A stretch of DNA of 24,895 nt, taken from an uncultured Prevotella sp. (GTDB lineage Bacteria > Bacteroidota > Bacteroidia > Bacteroidales > Bacteroidaceae). A model generated the notes under the pieces. That model ran no database searches. It was given only the letters and a program-made list of their open reading frames with translations, and was not told where the DNA came from. Made by a program: the position numbers and the translations under genes. The stretch is taken from positions 1 through 24,895 of the forward strand of contig USSA01000031.1 in the NCBI GenBank assembly GCA_900557255.1, read 5' to 3'. Shown here piece after piece: positions 10,402-20,175 of this stretch (positions are counted from its first letter, which is position 1; the number at the start of each line of letters is the position of its first letter).

Positions 10402-10470
10402 AACGTAATATATTTATGTAATGTAATATATATATTGATGATGTTGGAATTTTCTCGGTCGAGTGGTCTG

Positions 10471-11262
10471 TTAGATATTGTCCTTCTCGATGTCCTTGAA
10501 ATAGCGGTAGGTGCCCACCTTCAACTCGTCTGTAGCCATTTCATCACAGATGATGATGCCGTGCTTGTGGAGCTGGAGTGCGCTGATGGTCCAAGCCTGT
10601 GTAACAGGACCTTCGATGGCAGCGTGGAGAGCCTGTGCTTTGTTGTGACCATTGCAGAGAATCATCACCTCTCTTGCATCCATCACGGTGCCTACACCTA
10701 CGGTAAGAGCCAATGCAGGAACAGCCTCTGGATCGTTGCCGAAGAAGCGTGAGTTGGCGATGCGGGTGTCGGTGGTGAGAGTCTTCACACGGGTGCGTGA
10801 GGTGAGGGAAGAGTAAGGTTCATTGAAGGCGATGTGACCGTCAGGACCAATGCCGCCGATGAAGAGGTCGATACCGCCTGCATCCTTGATCTTCTGCTCG
10901 TAGCGCTCACACTCAGCCTCAAGGTCTTCTGCATTACCGTTGAGAATATTGATGTTCTCCTTAGGGCAATCGATGTGATCGAACAGATTCTTTGCCATGA
11001 ATGAGTGGTAGCTCTCTGGATGAGTCTCTGGCAAACCTACGTATTCATCCATGTTGAAAGTAATGACGTGCTTGAATGAAACCTTGCCTTCCTTGACAGC
11101 CTCTATAAGCGCTGCATACATGCCCATTGGGGATGAACCGGTTGGTAAACCGAGTACGAATGGACGCTCTGCTGTTGGAGCAAACTTGTTGATTGTCTCT
11201 ACTACGTGATTGGCAGCCCATCGTGACAGCTCATCATATTTTTTTTCAATAATTACGCGCAT
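10471..11262 (-). CDS. nagB: Glucosamine-6-phosphate deaminase
   Basis: The 263-aa enzyme converts glucosamine-6-phosphate to fructose-6-phosphate plus ammonia, the exit of amino sugars into glycolysis. Length and residue numbering match E. coli NagB: substrate loop [13 protein letters not shown] (37-49), Asp72 in [17 protein letters not shown], and Asp141, His143 and Glu148 in [27 protein letters not shown] follows as expected. All catalytic residues are intact, in contrast with the degenerate paralogous domain encoded next. The upstream neighbour on the minus strand is a degraded ROK kinase remnant, so about 325 bp separates nagB from the NanM-like gene. No -7/-33 promoter is evident in that spacer, and transcription probably comes from the operon promoter. 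Confidence 0.96.
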   Translation of the reverse strand: MRVIIEKKYDELSRWAANHVVETINKFAPTAERPFVLGLPTGSSPMGMYAALIEAVKEGKVSFKHVITFNMDEYVGLPETHPESYHSFMAKNLFDHIDCPKENINILNGNAEDLEAECERYEQKIKDAGGIDLFIGGIGPDGHIAFNEPYSSLTSRTRVKTLTTDTRIANSRFFGNDPEAVPALALTVGVGTVMDAREVMILCNGHNKAQALHAAIEGPVTQAWTISALQLHKHGIIICDEMATDELKVGTYRYFKDIEKDNI

Positions 11263-11333
11263 AGTCGTTAGTATTAATGATTTTTTTAACTATAAATAAT
11301 GTATTTAACTGATTTATTGTTGTTGAATCAATT

Positions 11334-11516
11334 CTAATTTTGTCGCAGCAATGAACCCGATAGTCTCTCTGCCACAGCCGCATGTCTTCCGTCAAGATTC
11401 ACCAACATGTGTCCCAACTCACCGGCAAAACCGTCACAACCATAAATCAACTGTCCGTTAGCCACGATAGCCGATCCTACGCCTGTTCCGAGGGTGAGTT
11501 CTGCAAAGTTTTTTCT
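11334..11516 (-). pseudogene. ROK-family sugar kinase remnant
   Basis: The 325-bp space between the NanM-like gene and nagB is not empty. One minus-strand frame (11516 to a TAG at 11334-11336) reads LGTGVGSAIVANGQLIYG, then GFAGELGHMLVN. These are the glycine-rich loop and substrate-binding GE-GH motif of ROK glucokinase/GlcNAc kinase proteins. Shortly after GHM, the zinc-site motif CGCGRE continues in another frame (RKTCGCGRETIG), showing a frameshift near 11385-11395. The N-terminal half of a kinase (including DxGGT) and everything after the zinc site are missing, and a TAA lies just upstream at 11517-11519. About 60 codons remain of an expected 300 or more. In B. fragilis the sialic acid pathway needs a ROK kinase (RokA) at this biochemical step, so this is probably a lost operon kinase. 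Confidence 0.8.
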
Positions 11517-11587
11517 TTATATTTATGATTTAAAAGCAGGTTTTACCTTTTTACAGAACAGTTACCTGTCTGCAACTTTCATCCTTT

Positions 11588-12727
11588 TTATTTCGTGTTC
11601 AAATCAACTCTAATAATCCCCGCAGACCGAAGTCCAGGTTTTAATTCACCTCCTACATAATATAAAGTTTTATCATGTAAGGCTACTTGTGCACCAGCCC
11701 GTGCCAACAAATGACTTTCTGCTACAGGAGTATTCCACTGTTCTGTGTTCAAATCATAAGCCAAAAGGCAATCGTTAAAACGATACCACGAGATATCTTT
11801 CTTAAGATAATTCTCCTTTGCTACAAGAGAATATTTTCCACTAATGGCATCCAAGAAGATTTCTTGATTGACCCCACCAGCACAGATCACTTTGGAAGTA
11901 TTTGGAGAAGAATTCACAATCATAGCCGTAGCACCAGTCAAGGTTAGTTCCTTACCCTGCAAGTTTTTAGGTGATGTCAGCGATGTCCATCTTTTTGCAA
12001 AGAGATTATAACTCAAACCAGATGTGAACACAACGCTAGAATCACTATTTTCATAAAAACCTCCCCAAACATAGATAGTACCATTGTTGGCAGCACATAC
12101 GGGCTGTACTCTAGGATAACCTGGCATTTGTTTTTCATATATCCACTTATTATTCTTTACCATATCCAGTCTGAGTAAGGAACTTGACGGATGTCCATCC
12201 TGATTACCACCAACGACAAAGAGTTGATTTCCCATGACTGTCACACCACTATTGTCCACTGTACATGGTAAAACTGGCAAAAAATGCATTATTGGTTTAT
12301 CTGCTTTCTTATCCAGTTGGATACTTAATACGGTTCGCAAACTGTGTTCAGAATTGCACCCACCAATAAATATCAAACTGTCGTCTAAAGTTACTACTCC
12401 ACCATAGGCTGCCGGTTCAGGTAAATTACCAATCATTTTCCAATTAAGAGAATCTACATTTTCCGCTATCTTTGCGGCATAGATACCTGAATAGTACTTT
12501 TTCTTACCAGGCTCCGGAAAATTACAGCCGCCTGCGACAATGAGGTAATCGCCAATGAAGCCAGCGTAGCAGGCCGAGACTCCTAGGTCATACCCGGCCT
12601 CCCCTGAGGGGAAGCCAGATATGAGTTTTATATTTGAGAATTGTGTTTCAATATTTGATTTCATCATACTACAACTATTTATAATTACCGCTATAGATAA
12701 AACTAAAAACGACGTAATACACTTCAT
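11588..12727 (-). CDS. nanM: NanM-like N-acetylneuraminate mutarotase (Kelch propeller lipoprotein)
   Basis: The 379-aa protein starts with a lipoprotein signal peptide, MKCITSFLVLSIAVIINSC, with Cys19 as the likely lipidated residue followed by Ser. The rest is a six-bladed Kelch-type beta-propeller with repeated double glycines: IVAGGCNFP, IFIGGCNSE, FVVGGNQDG, YVWGGFYEN, ICAGGVNQE and YYVGGELKP. E. coli NanM, a periplasmic Kelch enzyme, interconverts alpha- and beta-N-acetylneuraminate; sialidases release the alpha anomer. Here the lipid anchor would hold the protein to a membrane facing the periplasm. It follows SusD by 34 bp and is flanked by sialidase, importer and lyase genes, which makes the mutarotase call strong. 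The ROK kinase remnant lies immediately downstream. Confidence 0.88.
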   Translation of the reverse strand: MKCITSFLVLSIAVIINSCSMMKSNIETQFSNIKLISGFPSGEAGYDLGVSACYAGFIGDYLIVAGGCNFPEPGKKKYYSGIYAAKIAENVDSLNWKMIGNLPEPAAYGGVVTLDDSLIFIGGCNSEHSLRTVLSIQLDKKADKPIMHFLPVLPCTVDNSGVTVMGNQLFVVGGNQDGHPSSSLLRLDMVKNNKWIYEKQMPGYPRVQPVCAANNGTIYVWGGFYENSDSSVVFTSGLSYNLFAKRWTSLTSPKNLQGKELTLTGATAMIVNSSPNTSKVICAGGVNQEIFLDAISGKYSLVAKENYLKKDISWYRFNDCLLAYDLNTEQWNTPVAESHLLARAGAQVALHDKTLYYVGGELKPGLRSAGIIRVDLNTK

Positions 12728-12761
12728 TTTAAGATGAAATTAACTATATGTGCCACCTAAT

Positions 12762-14318
12762 TTAATTATTATATCCCTCTGTCTGTTTCAAAAGACTATT
12801 CTCACCCAAAGAATTTTGATCAATAGGCCACAACAATCGTTTGGCGTTGGCTGAAGTATACTTAGTACAATATTCAGCACCCATCAAGCGAAGGTCATAC
12901 CAACGTTTTCCCTCGAGTAAGAACTCACGGCAACGTTCTTTCAAGACAGCCTCAATAGGATTGGCATCACTACCCACAAACGGGTTGTTTGCATAAAAAG
13001 AGTTATCGGTATCATTTGGATAAGCCAGCTGATCTTTATGTTCTGCAAAATATTCCTTGCCGTATGCTCTTTCACGAACTGCATTGATTTCGGCTGAAGG
13101 ATCTTCGTTTAACAGAATCTTTGTCTCTGCCAATAACAAAAGTGCATCTGCGTACCGATAGATAGGATAATCTTCAAGAAAACTACGATAAGAATTGCCA
13201 GGAAGAGATACGCCTATGAATTTATACTGAACCACTCCCACATACTGCAAACTACCATCAGCATTTTTTGTATAACAATCCTTCAAGCTATACTGTCGGC
13301 GAGTATCTCCTTCACGGAACAAGTCCTTATATAGCTTGGTGTTGAGTGGAATATATACTGCACCACTCATGTCACTCATCTCACTCTTGCTCATTTGGGT
13401 ACCATCAGAAAGATAATAGTTTTCCATCATCATCTGATTCATCACAAGATTGTAACGCAAAGCATCATTAAACATATTATACTCATCTCTTCCATTATGA
13501 ATAGCAAAGATGATTTCTTTATTCTCTTTATTATCAAAAGCGAATACCTGACGATAATTTTTCTCCAAGGCTACATCTGCCGTTTTTAAGCTTTCTAAAG
13601 CAGTCTTGGCTATTGTATAATCACTCTTACCACCATTCATCTGCTTACCGCTCCACAGATATACCTCACCCTTCAGTACCTCTGTAGCTGGATGAGACCA
13701 GTAGACTCTGCCATTGGTAAAACTCATGTCTGCACCATACGCATCCTCAGAAGCCTTGATGTCCTTTTTGATTTGTTCCATCACCTCCTGTGCAGAAGCC
13801 TCTGCCTTACCCATATTGCCGATGTCTACCTTGTTTCCTGTTGTGTAATCGAGCCAAAGCACCGCTTTACCATATGTTCTGAGCAGATGGAAATATAGAT
13901 AAGCTCGCATACCATATGCCGCACCAAGATATGTTTTTTTTTGCGCCTCGTTCAACACATCTGTATTTTCTGTGTGTGAAATCATAAGGTTTATCTGGTT
14001 GATGATGGTATAAACCCCACCGAAATCAGTAACTTCTGGGGTTGTGGCATTGAGCGTATTATTGAATAAGTTATTGTAATGTACAGCCTCACCTGAGAAT
14101 GGTGTACCGGCATAGAGGTTTGTACGCAATTCTCCCCATTCATAGAATTGGAAACTTTTTTCCCTGAACAAGCCTTGCAAACCTACATTGAAGGCTGCAA
14201 ATTGAGCCTGATCCTTCCAGTACTTGCTATCGCTGATGCTACTTACTGGCTCCAAGTCCATGCAGCTTGTCAAAGACAAGGCTGCAAGGGCTGTAATAAA
14301 TATATTTTTAATCTTCAT
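12762..14318 (-). CDS. nanU: SusD/RagB-family sialic acid-binding lipoprotein (NanU-like)
   Basis: The 518-aa lipoprotein has a signal peptide ending LAALSLTSC (Cys19 lipidated) followed by MDLEPVSSISDSKYWKDQAQF, the typical SusD start. The N-terminal TPR-like helices include YGMRAYLYFHLLRTYGKAVLW, and the C-terminal SusD domain includes FLEDYPIYRYADALLLLAE, INAVRERAYG and ERCREFLLEGKRWYDLRLMG. It would sit on the cell surface as the lid of the SusC barrel and capture ligand. The ligand is inferred to be free or linked sialic acid from the neighbours, as with NanU of Tannerella and B. fragilis; sequence alone cannot prove this. It is 12 bp downstream of SusC, the standard arrangement. Confidence 0.92.
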   Translation of the reverse strand: MKIKNIFITALAALSLTSCMDLEPVSSISDSKYWKDQAQFAAFNVGLQGLFREKSFQFYEWGELRTNLYAGTPFSGEAVHYNNLFNNTLNATTPEVTDFGGVYTIINQINLMISHTENTDVLNEAQKKTYLGAAYGMRAYLYFHLLRTYGKAVLWLDYTTGNKVDIGNMGKAEASAQEVMEQIKKDIKASEDAYGADMSFTNGRVYWSHPATEVLKGEVYLWSGKQMNGGKSDYTIAKTALESLKTADVALEKNYRQVFAFDNKENKEIIFAIHNGRDEYNMFNDALRYNLVMNQMMMENYYLSDGTQMSKSEMSDMSGAVYIPLNTKLYKDLFREGDTRRQYSLKDCYTKNADGSLQYVGVVQYKFIGVSLPGNSYRSFLEDYPIYRYADALLLLAETKILLNEDPSAEINAVRERAYGKEYFAEHKDQLAYPNDTDNSFYANNPFVGSDANPIEAVLKERCREFLLEGKRWYDLRLMGAEYCTKYTSANAKRLLWPIDQNSLGENSLLKQTEGYNN

Positions 14319-14330
14319 GTTAAAGACGGT

Positions 14331-17300
14331 TTAGAATGTTACATTAAGTCCGAAAAGAAGGGTGAGAGGAGTTGGATAACGCCCCACGTCTACACCTTTA
14401 TAATAGCTATCGAGTTTTGGCTCAGGAGAAGCTCCGTCATATCCAGTGATATAGAAGAGATTCTGTCCTGTGATATAAGCTGAAGCTTTGCTGATGCCGA
14501 TATGAGTAAGCCACTTAGTTGGAATGTTCCAGTTAAGGGTTATCTCTCGCAGTGCAAGGTAATCTCCCTTTTCATACATTCTTGAACTATGGCCATCAAT
14601 ATCAGTGCCATCACTCTCACGACTCAGATTTTTCTTGTTCAACTGATCTGCGTATGAATAGGCAGGATAGTCTGAGTTTGGATTATCTTCGCTCCACATA
14701 TCCTTTACTAAAGTAATGTTGTTAAACTGTCCCTGATACTGACCCATAGAACGAGCTTTCAGATGATTATAGATCGTATGTCCAAGAGCATAATCGAAAC
14801 GTGCATAGAGAGATACGTTCTTATAGGCAAGCGTGGTAGAGAAACCACCTGTAACATTTGGGAAAATATTACCCAATACACTCTTGTCCAAAGAGTTGAT
14901 TGTACCATCCTGGTTTACATCCTCCCAGCATACATCTCCTGGTTCGATAGGTTTCCATCCTGCACTTGTTGCATATGTCTTACCTGTGGCTGGATTGATT
15001 TCATTAGCAAGACCAGGACCATACAATTTTGCAACCTCATCGATACGCATGTTGGCATGAGCTTTTACATCATCCCAATCCTTGAAAATATGTTGCTGCT
15101 TATAACCAACGATGTCACCCAACTTACCACCTTCTGCGTAACCTCCTATCCATTTGGTTACCTGCTTGCCATTAGCATCTTTCTTTGTGCCATTTGCCAC
15201 TTCGTAGCCATCAAGTTGATTGTTTGGCTTATCACTGTTAGGCAACTGCAAAATCTTATTGGCTACAGAAGTTAAATTGGCACTGATATCCCACCTGAAT
15301 CCCTTAGGATTATTGAGAATATTAGCTCTTATTTCCATCTCAAATCCAGTATTGCGCAACTTACCGAGATTAGTCTTCATCGACATAAAACCAGTATATG
15401 CAGGCAAGTTGAGGTTGGTCAACAAATCATCTGTGGTGCGGTTATAATAATCGAGAATAAAAGCCAAGCGATTGTTCAAGAACCCCAAGTCAAGGCCGAT
15501 TTCAAGAGAACGACTCTGCTCCCATCTCAAACCTGTATTCAGCAATGTAGAGTTGTAATAGGCAGTCTGCCCATTATAGGTTTTATCCTCTATCTGCTTA
15601 TATACACCATAGATGGCAAAATCATCAATGCCATTCACGTTACCATTCACACCATAACTGATACGAGGTTTGATATTGGTGATGATATTGGAAATCTTAG
15701 AGTTTTTCCACCATTCCTCCTGAGTTACATTCCAACCTGCACTTACTCCAGGGAAGAAACCCCATCGATTATCCTTCAACTTTGAGATACCGTCATAACG
15801 TGCCGTAAAAGACAGCAGGTATTTCTGTTGATAATCATAATTGATGCGACCGAACAAGGACTCAATACGATAACGAGACTTGTAACTGTAAGTTTTACTT
15901 CTTGTGGCACCTGCGTTCAATGTAGGAATGTCATCTGTAGGCGAATTCTGAGTCTCTGCAGAGAAATCAAAAGTATTGTGATCGAAATACTCACCACCAA
16001 TCATGGCATCCACATTATGATTTTCAGCAAAAGTATCTTTATAATTGAGTGTAGTATTTATCTGCACATTCGAAAATCTAGAAATTTCTGCCACTGCCGT
16101 TCTCACGTTGTTAGGGACATTTGAAGTTTGCGGCTGAAAACTCTTATCAAACTTTTCATTTTGATAGTCATAATGATAGAGTGATGCATTCGCACTCCAA
16201 GTGAGTTTCTTAGGAATGATATCCAAATCCCAACCCAAGTTATAAGTTGATTTGCGTGTACAGTTCTCACGTGTCAAACGAGAACGATAGTAATCTGGAT
16301 TACCATCACTGGTACTCCAACCTGGTGCAGGAGATCCATCCTCCAAATATGGATTCCAAGTAGGGCGCTGTGAACGTGTGCGATAGAAAAACTCATATTC
16401 TCCAATCCAAAGTTCTGGTTTCTTTGCCCAACTATAAGTGGCACCTGCCTTCACATTCAAAATAGGCAACACTTTATAACTGGCATTCACGCTACCATTG
16501 AAACGCTGGTAACCTGTTCCACAAACCATACCATCCTCATCATAATAGCCTAAAGATGTGAAGAAAGTTCCTTTATCTGAACCACCAGCCACACTAACAT
16601 AATGGTCTTGAGTGAGGGATACATCACGGAAGGAAGCATCGTCAAGTTCACCATTGTAATCTTTATAGATGAGGTCCTTGCCTGTCACAGGGTCTTTCAT
16701 CTGTAACCAACCCTTTGACAGCAAATTTTTGTTGGTGTCATCAAGAAACTTGACATCACAAAGATTAGAATTGGTACCATAACCTGTTTGGTTTTCCAAT
16801 TTGTTGGCACCAGAAACATTAGCATACCGCTGATACCCCAAGCGATTATAGTAGATGTAATCATGAGCATCTAACATGTCATAGCCCAAACGCGCAAAGT
16901 TCATACCGAGCTTACCCTTGTAGTTAACAGTAGCCTTACCTTGCTTGCCACTTTTCGTCTGTACGAGAATTACACCGCCATTGGCACGGGCACCATAGAT
17001 AGCTGTAGATGCGGCATCCTTTAACACTTGAATTGATTCAATATCAGCAGGATTGATATCTCCCAAACTTTCACGAATGATGCCGTCAACAACAATCAAG
17101 GCACCATCTGAACCACCATTGATGCTGGCACCACCACGAAGGGTGATAGTCGGTTCAGAACCTGGCTGACCTGTAGTTTGGGTGACACGAAGACCAGTCA
17201 CGCTACCTTGCAAGGCTGAACCCGCATTACTCACAGCTGCCGTCTCTAAAACGCGATTGTCCATCTTGGCGATAGCCGTAGTCAAAGTACCACGCTTTTG

Positions 17301-17678
17301 CTGACCACCATAACCTGTTACAACCACCTCTGCCAAGGTTTGCTTGCTTTCACTAAGTTTTACTTGAAGCGGCTGGCCGTCATACTTGATTTCCTGAGTA
17401 TCGTAACCAATGTAGGATATCACAATGATGTCACCATTCTTCACTCCCGGCAAGGAAAATTTACCATCCAGGTCGGTTACAGTTCCGTTACTTGTACCCT
17501 TGATGATAACGGAGGCACCGATTACGGTTTCCCCAATTTCATCAACAACTACACCTGTGCAAGAGGCCGATTGCTGTGTGGCATTAACAGTAATGCCACT
17601 TGTACCTGCCAATGTTGGAGTTGCCCCCAAGCATCCCAGGGATACTGCCATTGCTAATTGTTTTAAATCTGATCTCAT
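14331..17678 (-). CDS. nanO: SusC/RagA-family TonB-dependent transporter (NanO-like)
   Basis: This 1115-aa outer-membrane receptor has a signal peptide (MRSDLKQLAMAVSLGCLGATPTLA). It is followed by a carboxypeptidase-regulatory-like domain (TGVVVDEIGETVIGASVIIKG to about residue 110), the SusC TonB-box-like segment LAEVVVTGYG, and the plug domain (GSVTGLRVTQTTGQPGSEPTI..., VDGIIRE, IESIQVLKDAASTAIYGARA). A long 22-stranded barrel region ends PTPLTLLFGLNVTF. There is no N-terminal secretin/STN domain, so no direct FecR-type sigma signalling is expected. With SusD it would import sialic acid or small sialylated glycans into the periplasm using TonB energy. It begins 42 bp after the sialidase gene, making the sialidase and importer a coupled unit. 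No frameshift or missing segment is apparent. Confidence 0.93.
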   Translation of the reverse strand: MRSDLKQLAMAVSLGCLGATPTLAGTSGITVNATQQSASCTGVVVDEIGETVIGASVIIKGTSNGTVTDLDGKFSLPGVKNGDIIVISYIGYDTQEIKYDGQPLQVKLSESKQTLAEVVVTGYGGQQKRGTLTTAIAKMDNRVLETAAVSNAGSALQGSVTGLRVTQTTGQPGSEPTITLRGGASINGGSDGALIVVDGIIRESLGDINPADIESIQVLKDAASTAIYGARANGGVILVQTKSGKQGKATVNYKGKLGMNFARLGYDMLDAHDYIYYNRLGYQRYANVSGANKLENQTGYGTNSNLCDVKFLDDTNKNLLSKGWLQMKDPVTGKDLIYKDYNGELDDASFRDVSLTQDHYVSVAGGSDKGTFFTSLGYYDEDGMVCGTGYQRFNGSVNASYKVLPILNVKAGATYSWAKKPELWIGEYEFFYRTRSQRPTWNPYLEDGSPAPGWSTSDGNPDYYRSRLTRENCTRKSTYNLGWDLDIIPKKLTWSANASLYHYDYQNEKFDKSFQPQTSNVPNNVRTAVAEISRFSNVQINTTLNYKDTFAENHNVDAMIGGEYFDHNTFDFSAETQNSPTDDIPTLNAGATRSKTYSYKSRYRIESLFGRINYDYQQKYLLSFTARYDGISKLKDNRWGFFPGVSAGWNVTQEEWWKNSKISNIITNIKPRISYGVNGNVNGIDDFAIYGVYKQIEDKTYNGQTAYYNSTLLNTGLRWEQSRSLEIGLDLGFLNNRLAFILDYYNRTTDDLLTNLNLPAYTGFMSMKTNLGKLRNTGFEMEIRANILNNPKGFRWDISANLTSVANKILQLPNSDKPNNQLDGYEVANGTKKDANGKQVTKWIGGYAEGGKLGDIVGYKQQHIFKDWDDVKAHANMRIDEVAKLYGPGLANEINPATGKTYATSAGWKPIEPGDVCWEDVNQDGTINSLDKSVLGNIFPNVTGGFSTTLAYKNVSLYARFDYALGHTIYNHLKARSMGQYQGQFNNITLVKDMWSEDNPNSDYPAYSYADQLNKKNLSRESDGTDIDGHSSRMYEKGDYLALREITLNWNIPTKWLTHIGISKASAYITGQNLFYITGYDGASPEPKLDSYYKGVDVGRYPTPLTLLFGLNVTF

Positions 17679-17720
17679 ATTAGAGGTTTTTATGGTAATA
17701 TAAAAAGATAATTCTTATTG

Positions 17721-18950
17721 TTATTTATACTGATTATTTGTAATCTGTTGTATACTCAACTTTACAAAACGAATATCATAGTAATCATCTGACTCTGTTT
17801 CAGGATGTCGGAAAGCATTTTCCTCCATGAGGAAAAGAATACTGCCATCCTTCGATTGAACCATGGTAGAATAGGCAGATGATGTGTCACTCACTTGGTA
17901 AGATCCCTCCCAGTCTTTTGCTATAACTTCTGGTGAGACATAATCTTTTGGAGACTCCAACACTTTATAGAAAATGCCTACATGAGAACGCTGAGGGCCT
18001 AATGGGATACTCTGCAGAAGAAGTTTTACCTTCTTGCCATTTTTATGGGCATCAGCCAACAGTATTTCTCCATTGCAAGCATTACTGCTGCCTGCTACTC
18101 CATTGTTTTCTTTATGGGATAGCACAGTATTTCCCCATATGCCAGTTGCCTTTTTCGGGTTTTCATACTTGTAAATGTTGAAAAGGCGACCGCTAGCAAT
18201 ACGACTACTTAGCAAGACATTCCCATCAGGCAACTCCTCAATCTTTGCCTCATCGCCCTTAGGGGCCGAATCAGCAACATTGTTACCCAACAAAAGCCAA
18301 GTTTCGCCGAAATTATCACTATATAGAACACGATTACCCCCACGTGTTGCTAAGACGGCATAGATACGATAGTATTTACCAACCTTAATCAAACGGCTTT
18401 GGCAGATTCTTCCACTTGCGAAGAATGCTTGCTGAACATCTGGCATCAAGTCATATATTTCCTTTGTTACATCAGTTCCTTTCCAAGTCTTTCCTTCATC
18501 ATCACTATAATATCTGCCCATCATGAGAGGTTTCTTGCGATTACTTTCCCAGTAACTTATACCTCCTGAGGCACACATCATGAGAATTCTACCCGACTTT
18601 CTGTCCACCACTGTTGCGGCATCTCCATGGGCACAGTCAAAACTTGTTGGGATTCCATTCCCGCCTTTAGCCACTATCTTCTCTGTACTAGTCCAGTTCC
18701 GTCCGCAATCCTTACTTTCTTTCATTACTATATCCAGATGTCTGCCACCACCAATATCCTGGTTTTGGTAGCGATGATCTGTGAAAGCAATATACTTGCC
18801 GGATTTACATTCCACGATGGAAGGTATTCGATATTGTCCTTTTGCATTAGAAAAAACTGTGACTGATTGACCAAAGAGTGTCATTGGGAAACTGATGCCC
18901 AACACACTTAACAGCATAAAGACAGAAAAGTTTTTCTTACATATTATCAT
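17721..18950 (-). CDS. nanH: GH33 exo-alpha-sialidase, exported
   Basis: The 409-aa protein has a signal peptide ending TLFGQ (cleavage near residue 28) followed directly by the six-bladed sialidase propeller. Visible are YRIP (40-43, with Arg41), Asp58 in FTDHR as the likely acid/base, and three Asp-boxes S-x-D-x-G-x-x-W at 79-86, 149-156 and 211-218. Also present are Glu234 in GDEAKIEELPDG, Arg250 (LLSSR), Arg321 (PQRSHVG) and nucleophile Tyr360 (SSAYSTM). It releases terminal sialic acid from host glycoconjugates. Many Bacteroides sialidases (about 540 aa, from memory) carry an extra N-terminal carbohydrate-binding domain; this one is a bare catalytic domain, and the full catalytic set is present. 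It sits 12 bp after the epimerase gene. The start at 18950 overlaps a mini-ORF (ATG ATA TGA, 18955-18947). Confidence 0.94.
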   Translation of the reverse strand: MIICKKNFSVFMLLSVLGISFPMTLFGQSVTVFSNAKGQYRIPSIVECKSGKYIAFTDHRYQNQDIGGGRHLDIVMKESKDCGRNWTSTEKIVAKGGNGIPTSFDCAHGDAATVVDRKSGRILMMCASGGISYWESNRKKPLMMGRYYSDDEGKTWKGTDVTKEIYDLMPDVQQAFFASGRICQSRLIKVGKYYRIYAVLATRGGNRVLYSDNFGETWLLLGNNVADSAPKGDEAKIEELPDGNVLLSSRIASGRLFNIYKYENPKKATGIWGNTVLSHKENNGVAGSSNACNGEILLADAHKNGKKVKLLLQSIPLGPQRSHVGIFYKVLESPKDYVSPEVIAKDWEGSYQVSDTSSAYSTMVQSKDGSILFLMEENAFRHPETESDDYYDIRFVKLSIQQITNNQYK

Positions 18951-18962
18951 ATCATTTATAGT

Positions 18963-20150
18963 TTACAAATTACTATTTAATATCTCTTGGCACAACGTGT
19001 ATGCCTTTATCATCATTCTCGGAATGTGAAAAGGTCCCTTGAAGAGATTTCCTTTGGCAGGTTGTGCTACGGTGCCATCTCTGTGCAGATAGCCATACCA
19101 TTCGCCAAACTCATTATCAGGGAAGTGGGCATAAGTCCACTCGCTGATGCGCTCATGACGATAGAGATATTTCTCGTCGCCTGTGGCCAGGAAGCTATAG
19201 AGACAAGCAATGATAGTTTCGGTCTGTGGCCACCAGAATTTCATATCCTGCGAATAGTCTTGTGATGGCAGGTTGCGGCAGTCACGGAAGTTGATAATAC
19301 CACCATACTGCTTGTCCCACCCCCAGTCCCATGACCAGTCGAAAATGGTGAGAGCAGTGTCCAGAATGTCCTTATCCCATTCACGGTTCTTAGCTACGTC
19401 CATGAGGAACCATGAGGTTTCGATGCAGTGACCGGGATTGATGGTGCGCCCCATGCAAGTGTCTACAAACTCGCCATTTGGACCTACCGACTCGAGCAGC
19501 GCCTTAAATTCCGGGTGCATGAAATACTTGCGCAACTTGGCTATCGATTCATCAATCTGACGGTTGATGTTAGAATCTTCGATAACTTTGAGCAAACGTG
19601 AACCTACATTGATGAGAATCATTACAATGCTGTGTCCTTGCAAATCAACTGCTGGCTCATATTTTGGGGTTAGAAACCCCGGTGTCTCAAGAAAACGCTG
19701 TGTGTCCTTAAACAGATTAAGAGCTTTTTCTGCATATGTCTTGTCACCTGTAGCGAGCGCATATTCGGACATGGCGATGGTTGCAAACGTCTCGCTGAAC
19801 ACGTAACGACGCTTGCGTAGCGGCGTGCCGTCTTCTGTTACAGAGAAGAACATGTGACCATCAGTGTCGAAACAGTGACGCTCAATAAAATCGAGGGTGG
19901 ATTTTGCAGCGTTGAGCCATTCTTGATTGTGCTCCACGTTGTTGTAAGCGTAGGCACAGATGAAGGCGAAGCGTCCCTGGAACCACACACTTTTAGTGGT
20001 ATCAATCAAAGATCCGTCACGGTTAACACAAGTGTAGACACCGCCATGCTTGCGGTCAAGACCATGTTCCATCCAGAACGGCATGATATTCTCTATAAGA
20101 TCTGTTTTATAGGATTCTGCCCATTGTTTGATATATTCCTTGATATTCAT
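18963..20150 (-). CDS. nanE: N-acylglucosamine 2-epimerase (ManNAc to GlcNAc)
   Basis: The 395-aa cytoplasmic enzyme of the AGE/renin-binding-protein family has an alpha6/alpha6 barrel. The two histidines needed in animal AGE are present: His241 in GRTINPGHCIETSWF and His375 in FKGPFHIPRM. Other family motifs are HGGVYTCVNRDG (35-46) and KFWWPQTETI (304-313). It converts ManNAc released by the lyase to GlcNAc without phosphorylation, unlike E. coli NanE, which acts on ManNAc-6-P. This is the B. fragilis-type NanLET route, and the symbol nanE follows that usage. The product must then be phosphorylated by a GlcNAc kinase, which is a remnant in this operon. It is 25 bp after the lyase gene and 12 bp before the sialidase gene. 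No odd features are seen. Confidence 0.93.
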   Translation of the reverse strand: MNIKEYIKQWAESYKTDLIENIMPFWMEHGLDRKHGGVYTCVNRDGSLIDTTKSVWFQGRFAFICAYAYNNVEHNQEWLNAAKSTLDFIERHCFDTDGHMFFSVTEDGTPLRKRRYVFSETFATIAMSEYALATGDKTYAEKALNLFKDTQRFLETPGFLTPKYEPAVDLQGHSIVMILINVGSRLLKVIEDSNINRQIDESIAKLRKYFMHPEFKALLESVGPNGEFVDTCMGRTINPGHCIETSWFLMDVAKNREWDKDILDTALTIFDWSWDWGWDKQYGGIINFRDCRNLPSQDYSQDMKFWWPQTETIIACLYSFLATGDEKYLYRHERISEWTYAHFPDNEFGEWYGYLHRDGTVAQPAKGNLFKGPFHIPRMMIKAYTLCQEILNSNL

Positions 20151-20175
20151 TATTATTGATTTTTGCTGATACTAT

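Noticed and set aside
10401..10471. That the two NagB-like genes are a recent tandem duplication
   Set aside because: The N-terminal domain of the fusion is highly diverged at the active site and carries extra regions and a second domain, so it is an old paralogue, not a recent copy.
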